Origin: an uncultured Latescibacterota bacterium
Lineage (GTDB): Bacteria; Latescibacterota; UBA2968; UBA8231
DNA length: 64,000 nucleotides
Assembly: GCA_951813615.1 (NCBI GenBank)
Contig: OX638377.1
Location: forward strand, 1,488,001-1,552,000
Direction of reading: 5' to 3'
Shown: positions 26,156-35,121 of the stretch, one piece after another
How positions within the stretch are numbered: the stretch's first letter is position 1
Layout of the letters: each line of letters starts with the position of its first letter
Position numbers and translations under genes: made by a program
The notes under the pieces: model-generated
Databases searched by the model: none
What the model was told of the DNA's origin: nothing
Seen by the model: the letters and a program-made list of their open reading frames with translations, nothing else

Positions 26156-28141
26156 GTGCAAAAGAGAATACCCACCCATTACCTCGCCCATCTCAGCGAC
26201 CGCTACCTCGTGGAATTGCCCGGGTCTGGCCTGAGCTGGCGGTCTATGCTGCTCGGTCTGGGGCTGGTCGTCGCCATCAGCATTGGCAGCCCCTATTCGA
26301 TATGGATGGTCGGCTCGTCGGAAATGACGTGGTCGTACTTTCCCATTGCCGTGGGTGCGCCGCTGTTTCTCTTGGTCTTGGGCAATGCGCTGCTCAAACG
26401 CGCCCTCAGCGCGACCGAGTTGATTACCATCATTATCATGGGACTGGTCGCCAGCGGTATGCCGATCTTCATGGTCGGCCTGATTCTCAGCATCATCTCC
26501 AAGCCCTATTACGGTGCGCTCCCGACCAACCAATGGGATGAATACGTCCATCCCTATCTGCCGGATTGGGCCATCCCAGATCCGGCGCACGACGCCATGC
26601 GCTTTTTCTACGAGGGCCTGCCGAGCAAAGACTTGGCCATTCCGTGGGGGGCGTGGGCCGCGCCGCTGCTGTGGTGGCTGCTGTTGGTGCTGGCCATATA
26701 CTTCGTCGGCCTGTGCTCGGTGGTGGTGCTGCGCCGCCATTGGATGGAGCGCGAGCGGCTGACTTTCCCCCTCACCGAGGTGGCCTTGATGCTGACCGAA
26801 CAGGCCCCGGGATCGGCGCTGCCGCCCGCGCTCAAGACTCGGGTGTTCTGGATCGGTTTTGCCGTCCCGTTTGGCCTGATCGCCTTCAACATTCCCAGCT
26901 ACTTTTACCCCGGCTTGGCGCAAGTGCCCGTCTTTCAGGGATGGGCCTTTTCCCTTATTCCTCACGCGCCGCCCATCAACCTGCTGCTGTACTTCCCGGT
27001 CTTGGGGTTTATGTATCTGGCCCCGCTGGCCATTTCGTTTAGCGTCTGGTTCTTCCATCTGCTCTACTTGGTGCAACTGGGCCTGTTCACCGAAATGGGC
27101 CTGTTCAATTTGCGCGCCGATCCGTTTGTGATCAGTCTGACGCCCTTGTCGTGGCAGTCTTGGGGGGCCTTTGTGGCGATGGTGGGGTGGAGCTTGTGGA
27201 TGGCGCGCAGTCACCTCGCGGCCGTGTGGCGCACCGCACTGGGCCGCGCCGGGCGGATCGACGACAGCGACGAGATGCTTTCCTATCGGGTCGCCGTGGG
27301 CGGTGGATTGGCCGGGCTGTGTTTTATCCTCGGCTGGCTGTGGCGCAGCGGCTTGGATCTGCACTTAGCTGCCTTCTATTTGGTGGCCGCGCTGACGATC
27401 TTCTTGGGCATTACGCGGCTCGTGGTGCAAGCGGGTTTGCACTATTTGACGACGCCTATGAGTGCCCAAGGCATGCTCGTGGCCGCGGCTGGCTCGGCGT
27501 TAGGCCCACAAAACTTGGTCGCGCTGGGGCTGACTTTTGCGTGGTGTAGCGATGTGCAATCCACTTTTATGCCCTCGGCAGCCAACGCGCTCAAGCTGCA
27601 CGATTACTACGCGCATCGACGCAGTGGGGGGCTGGCCTTGGCCATTGGCTTGGCGGTGGTGGTCAGCTTTGTCGCGACCACCAGCTTTATGATCTACTTG
27701 TGCTACGATTACGGGGCGAGCAATCTGCGCTCGTGGTTTTTCAATGCGGCTGGGGGTGCAGGAGGCCGAGCGTTTGACTGGGTCGCCGAGCAGACGCGCA
27801 ATCCCGCGCCCGTTGACTGGGACAAGCTCGGCTTGGCTGGCAGTGGGGTGGTGGGCTATGTGGTGTTGGCGTTTTTGCACTATCGGATCGCGTGGTGGCC
27901 CTTGCACCCGGTGGGATTGGCCGTAGCCTCGACGTGGATGGTCAAGCGGATTGTGTTCTCAGTCTTCTTGGCGTGGGCCTGCAAGGCGTTGATCTTGCGC
28001 TTTGGCGGCGTGGCGCTCTACCAGCGACTCAAGCCGCTGTTTATCGGGCTGGTGGTGGGGTTTTTCTGCGGGGTTTTTCTGTCGTTTGTGCTCGACTGGG
28101 GCTGGTTTAAGGGCGCAGGGCATCCGATTCTGCACGGGTGA
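26156..28141 (+). CDS. DUF6785-like polytopic membrane protein
   Basis: A 661-residue integral membrane protein with about 14 hydrophobic segments starts at GTG 26156; no strong ribosome-binding site is present, but the frame begins just before the conserved region (IPTHYLAHLSDRYLVELPG). It resembles the large DUF6784/DUF6785 membrane proteins of Planctomycetes, Latescibacterota and related lineages, which have an OPT transporter-like arrangement; the substrate is not established. Notable features are a conserved YPCYG-like loop (ISKPYYGALPTNQWDEYVH) and a C-terminal membrane cluster ending at LDWGWFKGAGHP. It stands alone, with a 177-bp gap upstream. The antisense frame of similar length is an artefact of high GC. 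Confidence 0.65.
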   Translation: MQKRIPTHYLAHLSDRYLVELPGSGLSWRSMLLGLGLVVAISIGSPYSIWMVGSSEMTWSYFPIAVGAPLFLLVLGNALLKRALSATELITIIIMGLVASGMPIFMVGLILSIISKPYYGALPTNQWDEYVHPYLPDWAIPDPAHDAMRFFYEGLPSKDLAIPWGAWAAPLLWWLLLVLAIYFVGLCSVVVLRRHWMERERLTFPLTEVALMLTEQAPGSALPPALKTRVFWIGFAVPFGLIAFNIPSYFYPGLAQVPVFQGWAFSLIPHAPPINLLLYFPVLGFMYLAPLAISFSVWFFHLLYLVQLGLFTEMGLFNLRADPFVISLTPLSWQSWGAFVAMVGWSLWMARSHLAAVWRTALGRAGRIDDSDEMLSYRVAVGGGLAGLCFILGWLWRSGLDLHLAAFYLVAALTIFLGITRLVVQAGLHYLTTPMSAQGMLVAAAGSALGPQNLVALGLTFAWCSDVQSTFMPSAANALKLHDYYAHRRSGGLALAIGLAVVVSFVATTSFMIYLCYDYGASNLRSWFFNAAGGAGGRAFDWVAEQTRNPAPVDWDKLGLAGSGVVGYVVLAFLHYRIAWWPLHPVGLAVASTWMVKRIVFSVFLAWACKALILRFGGVALYQRLKPLFIGLVVGFFCGVFLSFVLDWGWFKGAGHPILHG

Positions 28142-28190
28142 ATGGATTGCCGTATATTGAGGCCGCAACTACGAGGAAAGGTATTTGCCG

Positions 28191-28355
28191 ATGAGTACTT
28201 CCCATCCCCTGCACGTGACCGCCGAGGACGTGCAGTTCTACCGCGATCACGGTTATTTCGTCTATCAACATCCGCTTTTTTCCGTTGAAAAATTCCAGTG
28301 TTTGCAAGCCTTTTTTGCCGGCTTGTTGGCCGATTTGCCTGCGGGCATTCGCTAG
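28191..28355 (+). pseudogene. N-terminal stump of a phytanoyl-CoA dioxygenase-like gene
   Basis: A 54-codon frame from ATG 28191 (GAGGAAAGG upstream) encodes a segment with EDVQFYRDHGYFVYQHPLF and ends in DLPAGIR followed by TAG. The FYRDHGYF pattern is characteristic of the N-terminus of PhyH-type iron/2-oxoglutarate dioxygenases. The iron-binding residues and the rest of the ~270-residue domain are missing, and the cobinamide amidohydrolase gene starts 2 bp later. It is therefore best read as a deletion remnant. A full-length PhyH gene lies at 55334. Confidence 0.6.
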
Positions 28356-28357
28356 GG

Positions 28358-29461
28358 ATGGACGTTATTGACCAGCATGAGTATTACGATCTGACGCGCG
28401 AGGGTCGCTTGCTGATTGCCCGCTTGCAGACGCCGCATCAGGTGCTGAGTACATCGGCTTGTAACGGAGGGTTGTGCAACGACATTCGCTACTTGGTCAA
28501 CCACCAGAGTTGCGAGGGTAAAGGGCATGACGTGCGTTTTGCCTTGCTCAAACAACTCGGCGAGACCGGCTATCACCACCACGTATGCGTGGAGCACAAC
28601 TGGCCCCCGGATCAAGTCGCCCTGATGGGCACGGCGGCCAATGTGAACTATGCGGCTTGCGTCGTAGAAACGCACGCTGAATTGCGCGTGTGCGCCGTGG
28701 TAACCGCTGGGGTGGAGGGCAATGCGGGATGCGCGGGCGACCCGGCTACTTGGCACGAAGAAGACGATCCCCAAGCGGGTACGATCAACACCATGCTGTT
28801 CGTCAATTGGCCGCTCTCCCCGGGCGCGATGGCGCGGGCTGTGGTGACTATGACCGAAGGCAAGTCGGCAGCTCTGCGCGACCTCGCGATTGCGAGCCGC
28901 TATTCGCGCGATTTGGCAACCGGCACGGGCACGGATCAATACGGCATTGCCGCTCCTTTAGACTCCACCAGAAAACCGAAAACCAGCGCGGGGCATCACG
29001 CCAAATTGGGCGAACTGATCGGCAAGGCCGTGCGCAAGGCCACGTTGGAGAGTCTGCGCTGGCAAAATGGCTTGGAGCCGTCGCATACGCGCAGCATTGT
29101 GCACGCGCTCAAGCGCTTTGGCATGAAAGAGGAGCACTTGTTGGCGGCGATGGACAAGCGCCTGAGTGCGGACGATTTCGGGCTGTTGGAAAAGAATCTC
29201 AAGTCCGTGGTGTACGAGCCGCGCGTTGCCGCCTCGGCGTATGCGTTTGCCGCGGTTTGGGATCGCGTGCGCTATGGCACGTTGTCGCAGGAGCTGGCCG
29301 CTTCGGTCTTGCGCCAGCAAGCTGCTATTTTGGCGACTGCGCTGGCGGCCAAACCTGAAGCCTACTTGTCGTGTTACGAACAACTACGAATGGATGAAAG
29401 CGACTGGCTGGCGATTGCGTACGATGCTTTGGCCTTGGGGTGGCGTCTGAAATGGACCTGA
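28358..29461 (+). CDS. cbiZ: Adenosylcobinamide amidohydrolase (CbiZ), C-terminally extended
   Basis: This 367-residue protein belongs to the CbiZ family, which hydrolyses the amide bond of adenosylcobinamide to give adenosylcobyric acid during corrinoid salvage. The start ATG 28358 begins at MDVIDQHEYYDLTREG; the longer frame from 28298 overlaps the dioxygenase stump. Family signatures include STSACNGGLCNDIRYLVNHQ, MGTAANVNYAA and AGVEGNAGCAGDPATWHE. The usual CbiZ domain covers the first ~220 residues. A helical extension (from about LGELIGKAVRKATLESLRWQ onward) adds roughly 140 residues of unknown role. The stop overlaps the next gene cbiB, which uses adenosylcobyric acid, so the two form a salvage pair. 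No cobalamin riboswitch was seen upstream. Confidence 0.85.
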   Translation: MDVIDQHEYYDLTREGRLLIARLQTPHQVLSTSACNGGLCNDIRYLVNHQSCEGKGHDVRFALLKQLGETGYHHHVCVEHNWPPDQVALMGTAANVNYAACVVETHAELRVCAVVTAGVEGNAGCAGDPATWHEEDDPQAGTINTMLFVNWPLSPGAMARAVVTMTEGKSAALRDLAIASRYSRDLATGTGTDQYGIAAPLDSTRKPKTSAGHHAKLGELIGKAVRKATLESLRWQNGLEPSHTRSIVHALKRFGMKEEHLLAAMDKRLSADDFGLLEKNLKSVVYEPRVAASAYAFAAVWDRVRYGTLSQELAASVLRQQAAILATALAAKPEAYLSCYEQLRMDESDWLAIAYDALALGWRLKWT

Positions 29462-30432
29462 CCATACTCGCGCCCGATCTGCTGTTGCTCGTTTGCGCGG
29501 TTGTTTGCGACGGTCTCGTCGGCGATCCGGTCTATGCGTTGCACCCCATTCGCTTGGTGGGTGCAACGCTGTCTTTTTTTGAGCGGGTGCTGCGCGGCCT
29601 GCGGTTAGATGGATACGTCGGTGGGTGCGTGCTGTTTTGCGTTTTGGCGGCGTTTTGGGTGGGTCTGATTTGCGCGTTGGTGATTGCGTTGTATCGCGTC
29701 CACGCGGAGATAGGTTGGCTTTTTCACGCCTTTGTCTTGTACAGCCTTATTGCACTCAAAGATTTGTGTAAACACGGCTTGGCCATTGATCGCGCTGCGG
29801 ATTTGGAAGGTGCGCGTCAGGCGACGGCAATGCTCGTGGGCCGCGACATTGAGCGGATGGATGCGGCGGCGTGTCGGCGGGCGGGCATGGAGAGTTTGAG
29901 CGAAAATGCAGTGGATGGCTTTATCGCGCCGATTTTTTACTACGCGCTCTTGGGGTTGCCGGGCCTCGTGCTTTTTAAGGTCATCAGCACGATGGATTCG
30001 ATGGTCGGCTTTAAGACGCCGCGCTACCGCTGTTTTGGCTGGTGTGGTGCGCGGCTTGACGACGTGTTGAATTTTTTGCCAGCGCGCTTGACGTATGTAT
30101 TGATGATTGTGGTCGCGTTTTTTTTGCCGCATTGTTCGGCGCGCAAGGCCCTTGTCGTTGGGTGGCAGCAGCACGCGCTCGTTCCGGGGCCAAATTCTGG
30201 GTGGAGCGAAGCGACGGCGGCTGGTGCGTTGCAGAGGCGATTGGTTGGCCCTATTTGGCAAGATGGGATGCAGGTTACAGACTTGTGGTTGGGTGCTGCG
30301 AACGACCCGGAAGGCGGCCAGCCTGAAGACATGCACCGCATGTGCGTATTCGTCGTTGTTACTTGCTTGCTCAGCATGGGGTTGGCGGCAGTCTATCTCG
30401 CGTATGCCAGTCCTATGGACTATCTGCCCTGA
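29452..30432 (+). CDS. cbiB: Adenosylcobinamide-phosphate synthase (CbiB/CobD)
   Basis: The 326-residue membrane protein belongs to the CbiB family, which attaches aminopropanol phosphate (or a related linker) to adenosylcobyric acid to make adenosylcobinamide phosphate. The start ATG 29452 overlaps the stop of cbiZ by 10 bp; GTG 29440 is an alternative. Conserved motifs are GDPVYALHPIRLVG near the N-terminus, ESLSENAVDGFIAPIFYY, KVISTMDSMVGFKTPRYRCFGW and PGPNSGWSEATAAGALQ. Several membrane spans fit the family. With cbiZ it re-enters scavenged cobinamide into cobalamin synthesis. The downstream nucleotide-loop assembly genes are not in the window. Confidence 0.85.
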   Translation: MDLTILAPDLLLLVCAVVCDGLVGDPVYALHPIRLVGATLSFFERVLRGLRLDGYVGGCVLFCVLAAFWVGLICALVIALYRVHAEIGWLFHAFVLYSLIALKDLCKHGLAIDRAADLEGARQATAMLVGRDIERMDAAACRRAGMESLSENAVDGFIAPIFYYALLGLPGLVLFKVISTMDSMVGFKTPRYRCFGWCGARLDDVLNFLPARLTYVLMIVVAFFLPHCSARKALVVGWQQHALVPGPNSGWSEATAAGALQRRLVGPIWQDGMQVTDLWLGAANDPEGGQPEDMHRMCVFVVVTCLLSMGLAAVYLAYASPMDYLP

Positions 30433-30532
30433 CAACGAGGTATATGAGCGCGTGGTGATGATCGGCAACTGGTGATGTTTGTCAATTGACGGCTTAGTGT
30501 GCAGTTTTGCTGATAATAGAGAGGAGCAAATC

Positions 30533-31813
30533 ATGAAAAATTACGCAATCGTCTCACTGCTGCTTTTGGCTGCTTTGTGCGCCGGTGCTGAAGAATACTG
30601 GCCCCAGTGGCGCGGTCCCAACCACAACGGCGTCAGCGAGGCCGTGGACCTGCCTACTACTTGGAGTACGAGCGAGAATGTAGTCTGGAGCAAGAAGCTG
30701 CCCTCTTGGAGCGGGAGCACGCCGGTGGTGTGGGGGGAGCGGGTCTTTTTGACGTCGCCCAATTCGGGCGAAGAAATTCAGGGCGGCGAAAAGCTGCTTT
30801 TGGGCTGCTTGTCAGCGACGGATGGCAGCGTGTTGTGGCAGCGCACGCTCGCCGAGGGCAATGCCTATTGGCGCAAGCACAACAACACCTCGCCTTCACC
30901 AGTCACAGATGGCGAGCGCGTGCTGGCCGTTACGGGTACGGGTATGATCCGGGCCTTTGATATGGATGGTGAGGAACTGTGGCACTACGACTTGCAGGCC
31001 GAGCACGGATCCTTCGGCCTGATGTGGGGCTACGCCTCCTCGCCATTGCTCTACGACGGCAAGCTCTTCGTCGAGGTCCTGCACGGGATGAACACGGACG
31101 ATGCTTCCTACCTGATCGCCTTTGATGCGGCTACTGGCGAGGTTGCGTGGCGGCAGGAGCGGCCGACCGACGCGCCGGGCGAGTCGCCGGATGCCTATAC
31201 CACGCCCGTGGTGCTCGAACACGACGGCCAGACGCAGATTGTCGTCTCCGGCGGGGACTATGTCACAGGGCACGATCCGGCTACCGGCGAAGAGGTTTGG
31301 CGGGCGGGGGGCTTGAATCCGGGCAAGGAACGGAATTACCGGGTGGTTGGGTCGCCAGTTGCGGTCGCGGGGATGGTGTACGCGACCAGTCGCCGCAATC
31401 CGGTGCTAGCGTTCCGCGCTGGTGGTACGGGGGACATTAGCGAGAGTCACTTGGCGTGGAAGTGGACGGGGGCGGGCGGACCAGACGTGCCGTCGGCTGT
31501 TACCGATGGCCGCTATTTCTACATGGTCGATGATCGCGGGCGGGCTACCTGTCTAGACGCCAAGACGGGCGAGGTGGTGTGGGGACCGGAGCGCACGGCC
31601 CAGGGGACGGTTAGCTCTTCGCTGGTCCTAGCCGACGGCAAGCTCTACGTGGTCAATGAAAATGCGGTGACGACTGTGCTGCAGGCCGGACCAGAGTACA
31701 AGGTGCTGGCGACTAACGAACTCGACGGGGCCTATACGCTATCGTCGCTGGCCATCGCCGGGGGGCGGATTTTCCTGCGGACGGAGTCGTATCTGTACTG
31801 CATTGGCCGGTAG
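30533..31813 (+). CDS. PQQ-like beta-propeller repeat protein, secreted
   Basis: The 426-residue protein has a signal peptide (MKNYAIVSLLLLAALCAGA) and starts at 30533 with GAGGAG 7 bases upstream. The mature part begins with WPQWRGPNHNGVSE, a motif typical of PQQ-like repeat proteins of Planctomycetes and related phyla, and continues with repeated blade motifs (CLSATDGSVLWQRT, AFDAATGEVAWRQE, CLDAKTGEVVWGPE). These propellers either bind pyrroloquinoline quinone as dehydrogenases or act as BamB-like scaffolds. The Cys pair of alcohol dehydrogenases was not seen, so a scaffold or sensor role is as likely. It is a distant relative of the four similar proteins at 47-53 kb. A hairpin follows the gene. 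Confidence 0.75.
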   Translation: MKNYAIVSLLLLAALCAGAEEYWPQWRGPNHNGVSEAVDLPTTWSTSENVVWSKKLPSWSGSTPVVWGERVFLTSPNSGEEIQGGEKLLLGCLSATDGSVLWQRTLAEGNAYWRKHNNTSPSPVTDGERVLAVTGTGMIRAFDMDGEELWHYDLQAEHGSFGLMWGYASSPLLYDGKLFVEVLHGMNTDDASYLIAFDAATGEVAWRQERPTDAPGESPDAYTTPVVLEHDGQTQIVVSGGDYVTGHDPATGEEVWRAGGLNPGKERNYRVVGSPVAVAGMVYATSRRNPVLAFRAGGTGDISESHLAWKWTGAGGPDVPSAVTDGRYFYMVDDRGRATCLDAKTGEVVWGPERTAQGTVSSSLVLADGKLYVVNENAVTTVLQAGPEYKVLATNELDGAYTLSSLAIAGGRIFLRTESYLYCIGR

Positions 31814-31834
31814 GGGCGATTCCGCGAATCGCCC
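31814..31834 (+). terminator. Bidirectional hairpin between convergent genes
   Basis: A perfect 9-bp stem (GGGCGATTC, reverse complement GAATCGCCC) encloses the 3-base loop CGC and is followed by TTTA. It lies right after the stop of the PQQ-like gene and 12 bp from the stop of the convergent permease gene, so it can serve both transcripts. Similar GGGCGATTC-type elements recur in some genomes as dispersed repeats. Confidence 0.5.
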
Positions 31835-31845
31835 TTTACGTTGTC

Positions 31846-34800
31846 CTACCCTTCAGCCTTGAGGGCCGCGAGCAGGGGGCGGCGCAGGGCCGAGTGCGCG
31901 GCGGCAGCACATGCCAGCAGGCCGGTGGTGAAGACCAAGCAGAGCGAGATGGTCAACGAGGCCCAAGGCAAGGGCGCGGGGTCGAAGAGACGAGGGGCCA
32001 CGGCGATGAGGGCGGCGACGCTGCCGATCCCTTCGCCCGCTAGCAGGAGGAAGCCGTGCTCGTAGAGCAGCATCGCCCCCAGGCGGGCGCGGCGAAAGCC
32101 ACAGGCGCTCAAGGCCGCCAACTCGCCACTGCGTTCGAGGACGTTGCGCAGAATGAGAATCCCCAAACCCAGAGTTCCCAAGAGCAACCCGAGCAAGCCT
32201 AGCGTCTGAAAGGTCGCCAGGTACGTGTTTTCGATGGCGCGGTAGCCTCGGAGGCGCTCGGCGCTCAGGGTAGCGTCGAGACCGTAGGCCGCTAACTCCT
32301 TTTCTAGCGTGGCGGCAACGGCGGCTGGTTGTTCCGTTTCGACTAGGAAGTAGCCGTAGCCTTCGCGCTCGGGGAAGTGCGCGGCGAAGCGATCTTCGGC
32401 AATGAGCAACTCGCTCTGGAACAGGCTGCCGTCCAACAGCCCGACCAACCGCACGGACACACCCTCCGCAATCGAGATGTCGTCGCCCAGCCGTTTGTGC
32501 AAAATCCACTGTGCTGAATTAAAGTCGCCGATGGCTGGGATGACGCCCGGCTCTAAATCGCGCTGGAGCAATCGCCAGAGATTGGCGCGCTCGTCTGGCG
32601 TTGGGTCGAGGGTCTGTCGGAAGGACAAGCCGCCGCGTTGGATGAACTCGGCCGGTGCGCCGAGGACGCGCGGGGTCTGAGGTATGTAGAGGTTGAGGCA
32701 GCTCACATCGTCGCCGGGCAGGACGCGGAAGGGAAAAAAGCGCGCGGTGCCCAAGTCTGTTGACAATCCCAACTCAAAGCGACCGTCCGCACTATTGAGG
32801 TCTTGGTGCAGGGGGATTTCCGCCTCGGCGATGAGCGCGAAGCCGCCCGTGCCCGGATCGTCTGCCCACTCGACTTGTCGGTGGGCTCCAGCGGCGACGA
32901 TGACGAAGGTGGCGCAGGCGACGAGGGACGTGCAGAGGGTGCTGCGGCTGGGCTTGCGGGTGCTGTTGAGGAGGCCCAAACCGAGGCTGGAACTGAGGCG
33001 GCGCGATGCTGGAGCGCGCAACCATAGCGCGAACAGGGCTAATAGTGCCAACAGGGCCGCGGTGCCGCTGCCTAAGAAAAGCGCGGCGGCCGTGGCTGCG
33101 TCGGCCGTACCGGCTAGGACGCTTAGGGTGAGAGCTATAATCAGACCAAGTGCGGCGAGGATGGCACTGCGACGGCGCGGGAGACGCGTTGCCGTGTCGA
33201 GGGCACCGGCGAGCAAGGTACGGACGGGCATTCGGTGGAAACGCTGCACAGTGCGCCACAGCGCTAGCGAGACCAGTAGTAAGGTGGATAGATAGCCCAC
33301 TCCTAGACTGAGCCAGCTAACGTGGAGGGAGAGAAAGGGCGTGCCGATAGCCTCCAACCACAAGGTGTGCAAGCCGGCCAGCATCAGATAGGCGTAGAGC
33401 GGGGCACCGGCTAGACCGAGTAACGCGCCCAGCGCGGCCAAGGCAATGCCCTCGCCTAAGAAACGCCGACCCACGACGGCGAGGGGGTAGCCGGTGGCGA
33501 GCAGCAGTCCTGCTTCGCGCGCGCGTTGTTCGAGGCCGAACTTGCACAGCAGGACTACTAGTAATGCGGCCGCGGCGATGAGGAAGAGGCTGAAGCCGAT
33601 GAAGAGGCCACTGAAGTCCGTGGCCCCGGTTGATGCTAGCAGGGCCTCTTGGCGGACGGGGCGCAAGGAGAAGCCAGTCGTCGTTGGGGACAGGCGTGCT
33701 AGCAAATCTTGGTGCAGACTCTCGTACTGGGCGGACGAGGACGGATAGAAGCGGATGGCGGTCAGGGAGCCGTGGCGGCTGCTCCACAGACGTTGGCCTG
33801 TGTTGGCCGCGACGAAGGCTTTGGGTGCGGCCCCGTATTGATCCCAGTAGGCTTCGTCCTGCGGGCGGATTTGCCCCATGTCGATGGGGAAGGGCGCATC
33901 CCAAGCAGACATATCGCCTTCTTCTTGCAACCCCGGATATTTAGGCGTCAGGGTCGGGTCAATGGCCAAGCCGCGCATCTGCACAATTCCCTGGAGATGG
34001 AAGTAGGCCTGCTCGGTCCGAAGCTCATGGCGCGGGCCGACGACGTAATAGGTCAGGGAGATCGAGTCGCCGGGGGTTGCAGCTAACTCTTGGGCTGTCC
34101 AAGCATCGAGGTAGATAGCGTCGTCGGTGAGAGCTGATGCGGGCTGTCCGTCCGTAAGGTAGAGGCCGGTGGGATCGTCGAGGGCGGTAATGGTTGAATA
34201 GGGGACTTGGCGACCGTTGCCCTCAATGGCGTTGGCCAGATAGGTCGAGAAGGTCGCGGTTTTGAGCTGTTGGTCGGCGGCACTCGCCATGGCGGCGGTG
34301 CGAATCGAATCGTCGAGGACGAAGCGGGTGCTGGTGAGTTCGATGTAGTTGGAGTGCTGCGCGAGGTCGAGCTTGTGATCGGCAAGGCTTAGGTGCTGGG
34401 CGAGAGCGTGTTGCAGGTCTTGGTGTTGACTGTTGGGCGCGGCGATGAGTAGGGCGTTGACGCGATCCTGTTGGTTGAGGGCGCGCTGGAGGTCTTGGAG
34501 GTCGAGGTATGCGTTGAGCGGCAGGTGCTGGTGCGGTCGCAGGCCGAAGCGCCCCGCCCCGCTGTCGGGCAAGACGCCGGAGAGCACCACGCGCAGGGTG
34601 GTGACGAGATCGTCGGTGGCGCGGCGGCCAAAGAGGGATTCGCGGTAAGTTCGGCTGGGACGCTCCAGCGAGAGCAGGACCGCGTCGCCTAGTTCAAGGC
34701 CGAGGGCGCGTTGCAGCGAGGCACTGACGACGAGCGCGGGAAACGGCTGGCCGGGCGTTGGTTTGAGGGCATCGCGCAAGGCGGGGCCGCTTTCGGGAAA

Positions 34801-35121
34801 GAGTGCGGAGAAGCGGATGTCGATGCCTTGGATCTGCACGCCAGCGGCGAGCGCTTGGGTTTCGGCGTGGCGGGCGCTGCCGTTGAGGAGGATGACAGGT
34901 GCGTGGCCTCCAAGCAGCTCGGTGGTCAAGTCGCTGCGGAAGAAGTGCGCGGCGAGCAGTGCGTAGTCGATGTGGCCTAGGCGGTCTAAAGCCAAATCGC
35001 GCAGACTGCCGCGCATGGAGTCGCCGACTAGGAGGGCACCGGTCAGGGCAGTTGTGGCGACAGCAGTCCCCAGCAGCAGCCCTAGGTGAACCCGCCAGTA
35101 GTAGATCAGGCTTCGACGCAC
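31846..35121 (-). CDS. FtsX-like ABC transporter permease (MacB/YbbP type)
   Basis: This 1,091-residue permease carries FtsX-type domains: an N-terminal membrane segment (GLLLGTAVATTALTGALLVG), a large extracytoplasmic portion, a central membrane cluster around LIAAAALLVVLLCKFGLEQRAREAGLLLATG, and a C-terminal cluster (LLGLLLGTLGLGILILRNVLERSGELAALSACGF). The start is taken as GTG 35121, with GAGGGG nearby; a longer frame back to 35337 antisense to the ATPase gene is spurious. The gene overlaps the 3' end of the ATPase gene by 16 bp. With it, the protein would form a MacB/LolCDE-like mechanotransmission transporter acting on lipoproteins, lipids or peptides. The substrate is unknown. Confidence 0.8.
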   Translation of the reverse strand: MRRSLIYYWRVHLGLLLGTAVATTALTGALLVGDSMRGSLRDLALDRLGHIDYALLAAHFFRSDLTTELLGGHAPVILLNGSARHAETQALAAGVQIQGIDIRFSALFPESGPALRDALKPTPGQPFPALVVSASLQRALGLELGDAVLLSLERPSRTYRESLFGRRATDDLVTTLRVVLSGVLPDSGAGRFGLRPHQHLPLNAYLDLQDLQRALNQQDRVNALLIAAPNSQHQDLQHALAQHLSLADHKLDLAQHSNYIELTSTRFVLDDSIRTAAMASAADQQLKTATFSTYLANAIEGNGRQVPYSTITALDDPTGLYLTDGQPASALTDDAIYLDAWTAQELAATPGDSISLTYYVVGPRHELRTEQAYFHLQGIVQMRGLAIDPTLTPKYPGLQEEGDMSAWDAPFPIDMGQIRPQDEAYWDQYGAAPKAFVAANTGQRLWSSRHGSLTAIRFYPSSSAQYESLHQDLLARLSPTTTGFSLRPVRQEALLASTGATDFSGLFIGFSLFLIAAAALLVVLLCKFGLEQRAREAGLLLATGYPLAVVGRRFLGEGIALAALGALLGLAGAPLYAYLMLAGLHTLWLEAIGTPFLSLHVSWLSLGVGYLSTLLLVSLALWRTVQRFHRMPVRTLLAGALDTATRLPRRRSAILAALGLIIALTLSVLAGTADAATAAALFLGSGTAALLALLALFALWLRAPASRRLSSSLGLGLLNSTRKPSRSTLCTSLVACATFVIVAAGAHRQVEWADDPGTGGFALIAEAEIPLHQDLNSADGRFELGLSTDLGTARFFPFRVLPGDDVSCLNLYIPQTPRVLGAPAEFIQRGGLSFRQTLDPTPDERANLWRLLQRDLEPGVIPAIGDFNSAQWILHKRLGDDISIAEGVSVRLVGLLDGSLFQSELLIAEDRFAAHFPEREGYGYFLVETEQPAAVAATLEKELAAYGLDATLSAERLRGYRAIENTYLATFQTLGLLGLLLGTLGLGILILRNVLERSGELAALSACGFRRARLGAMLLYEHGFLLLAGEGIGSVAALIAVAPRLFDPAPLPWASLTISLCLVFTTGLLACAAAAHSALRRPLLAALKAEG

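Noticed and set aside
26045..27364. 439-residue open frame on the minus strand opposite the DUF6785-like gene
   Set aside because: Composition is His/Gln/Arg-rich as expected for the antisense of a high-GC membrane protein; no ribosome-binding site or family resemblance.
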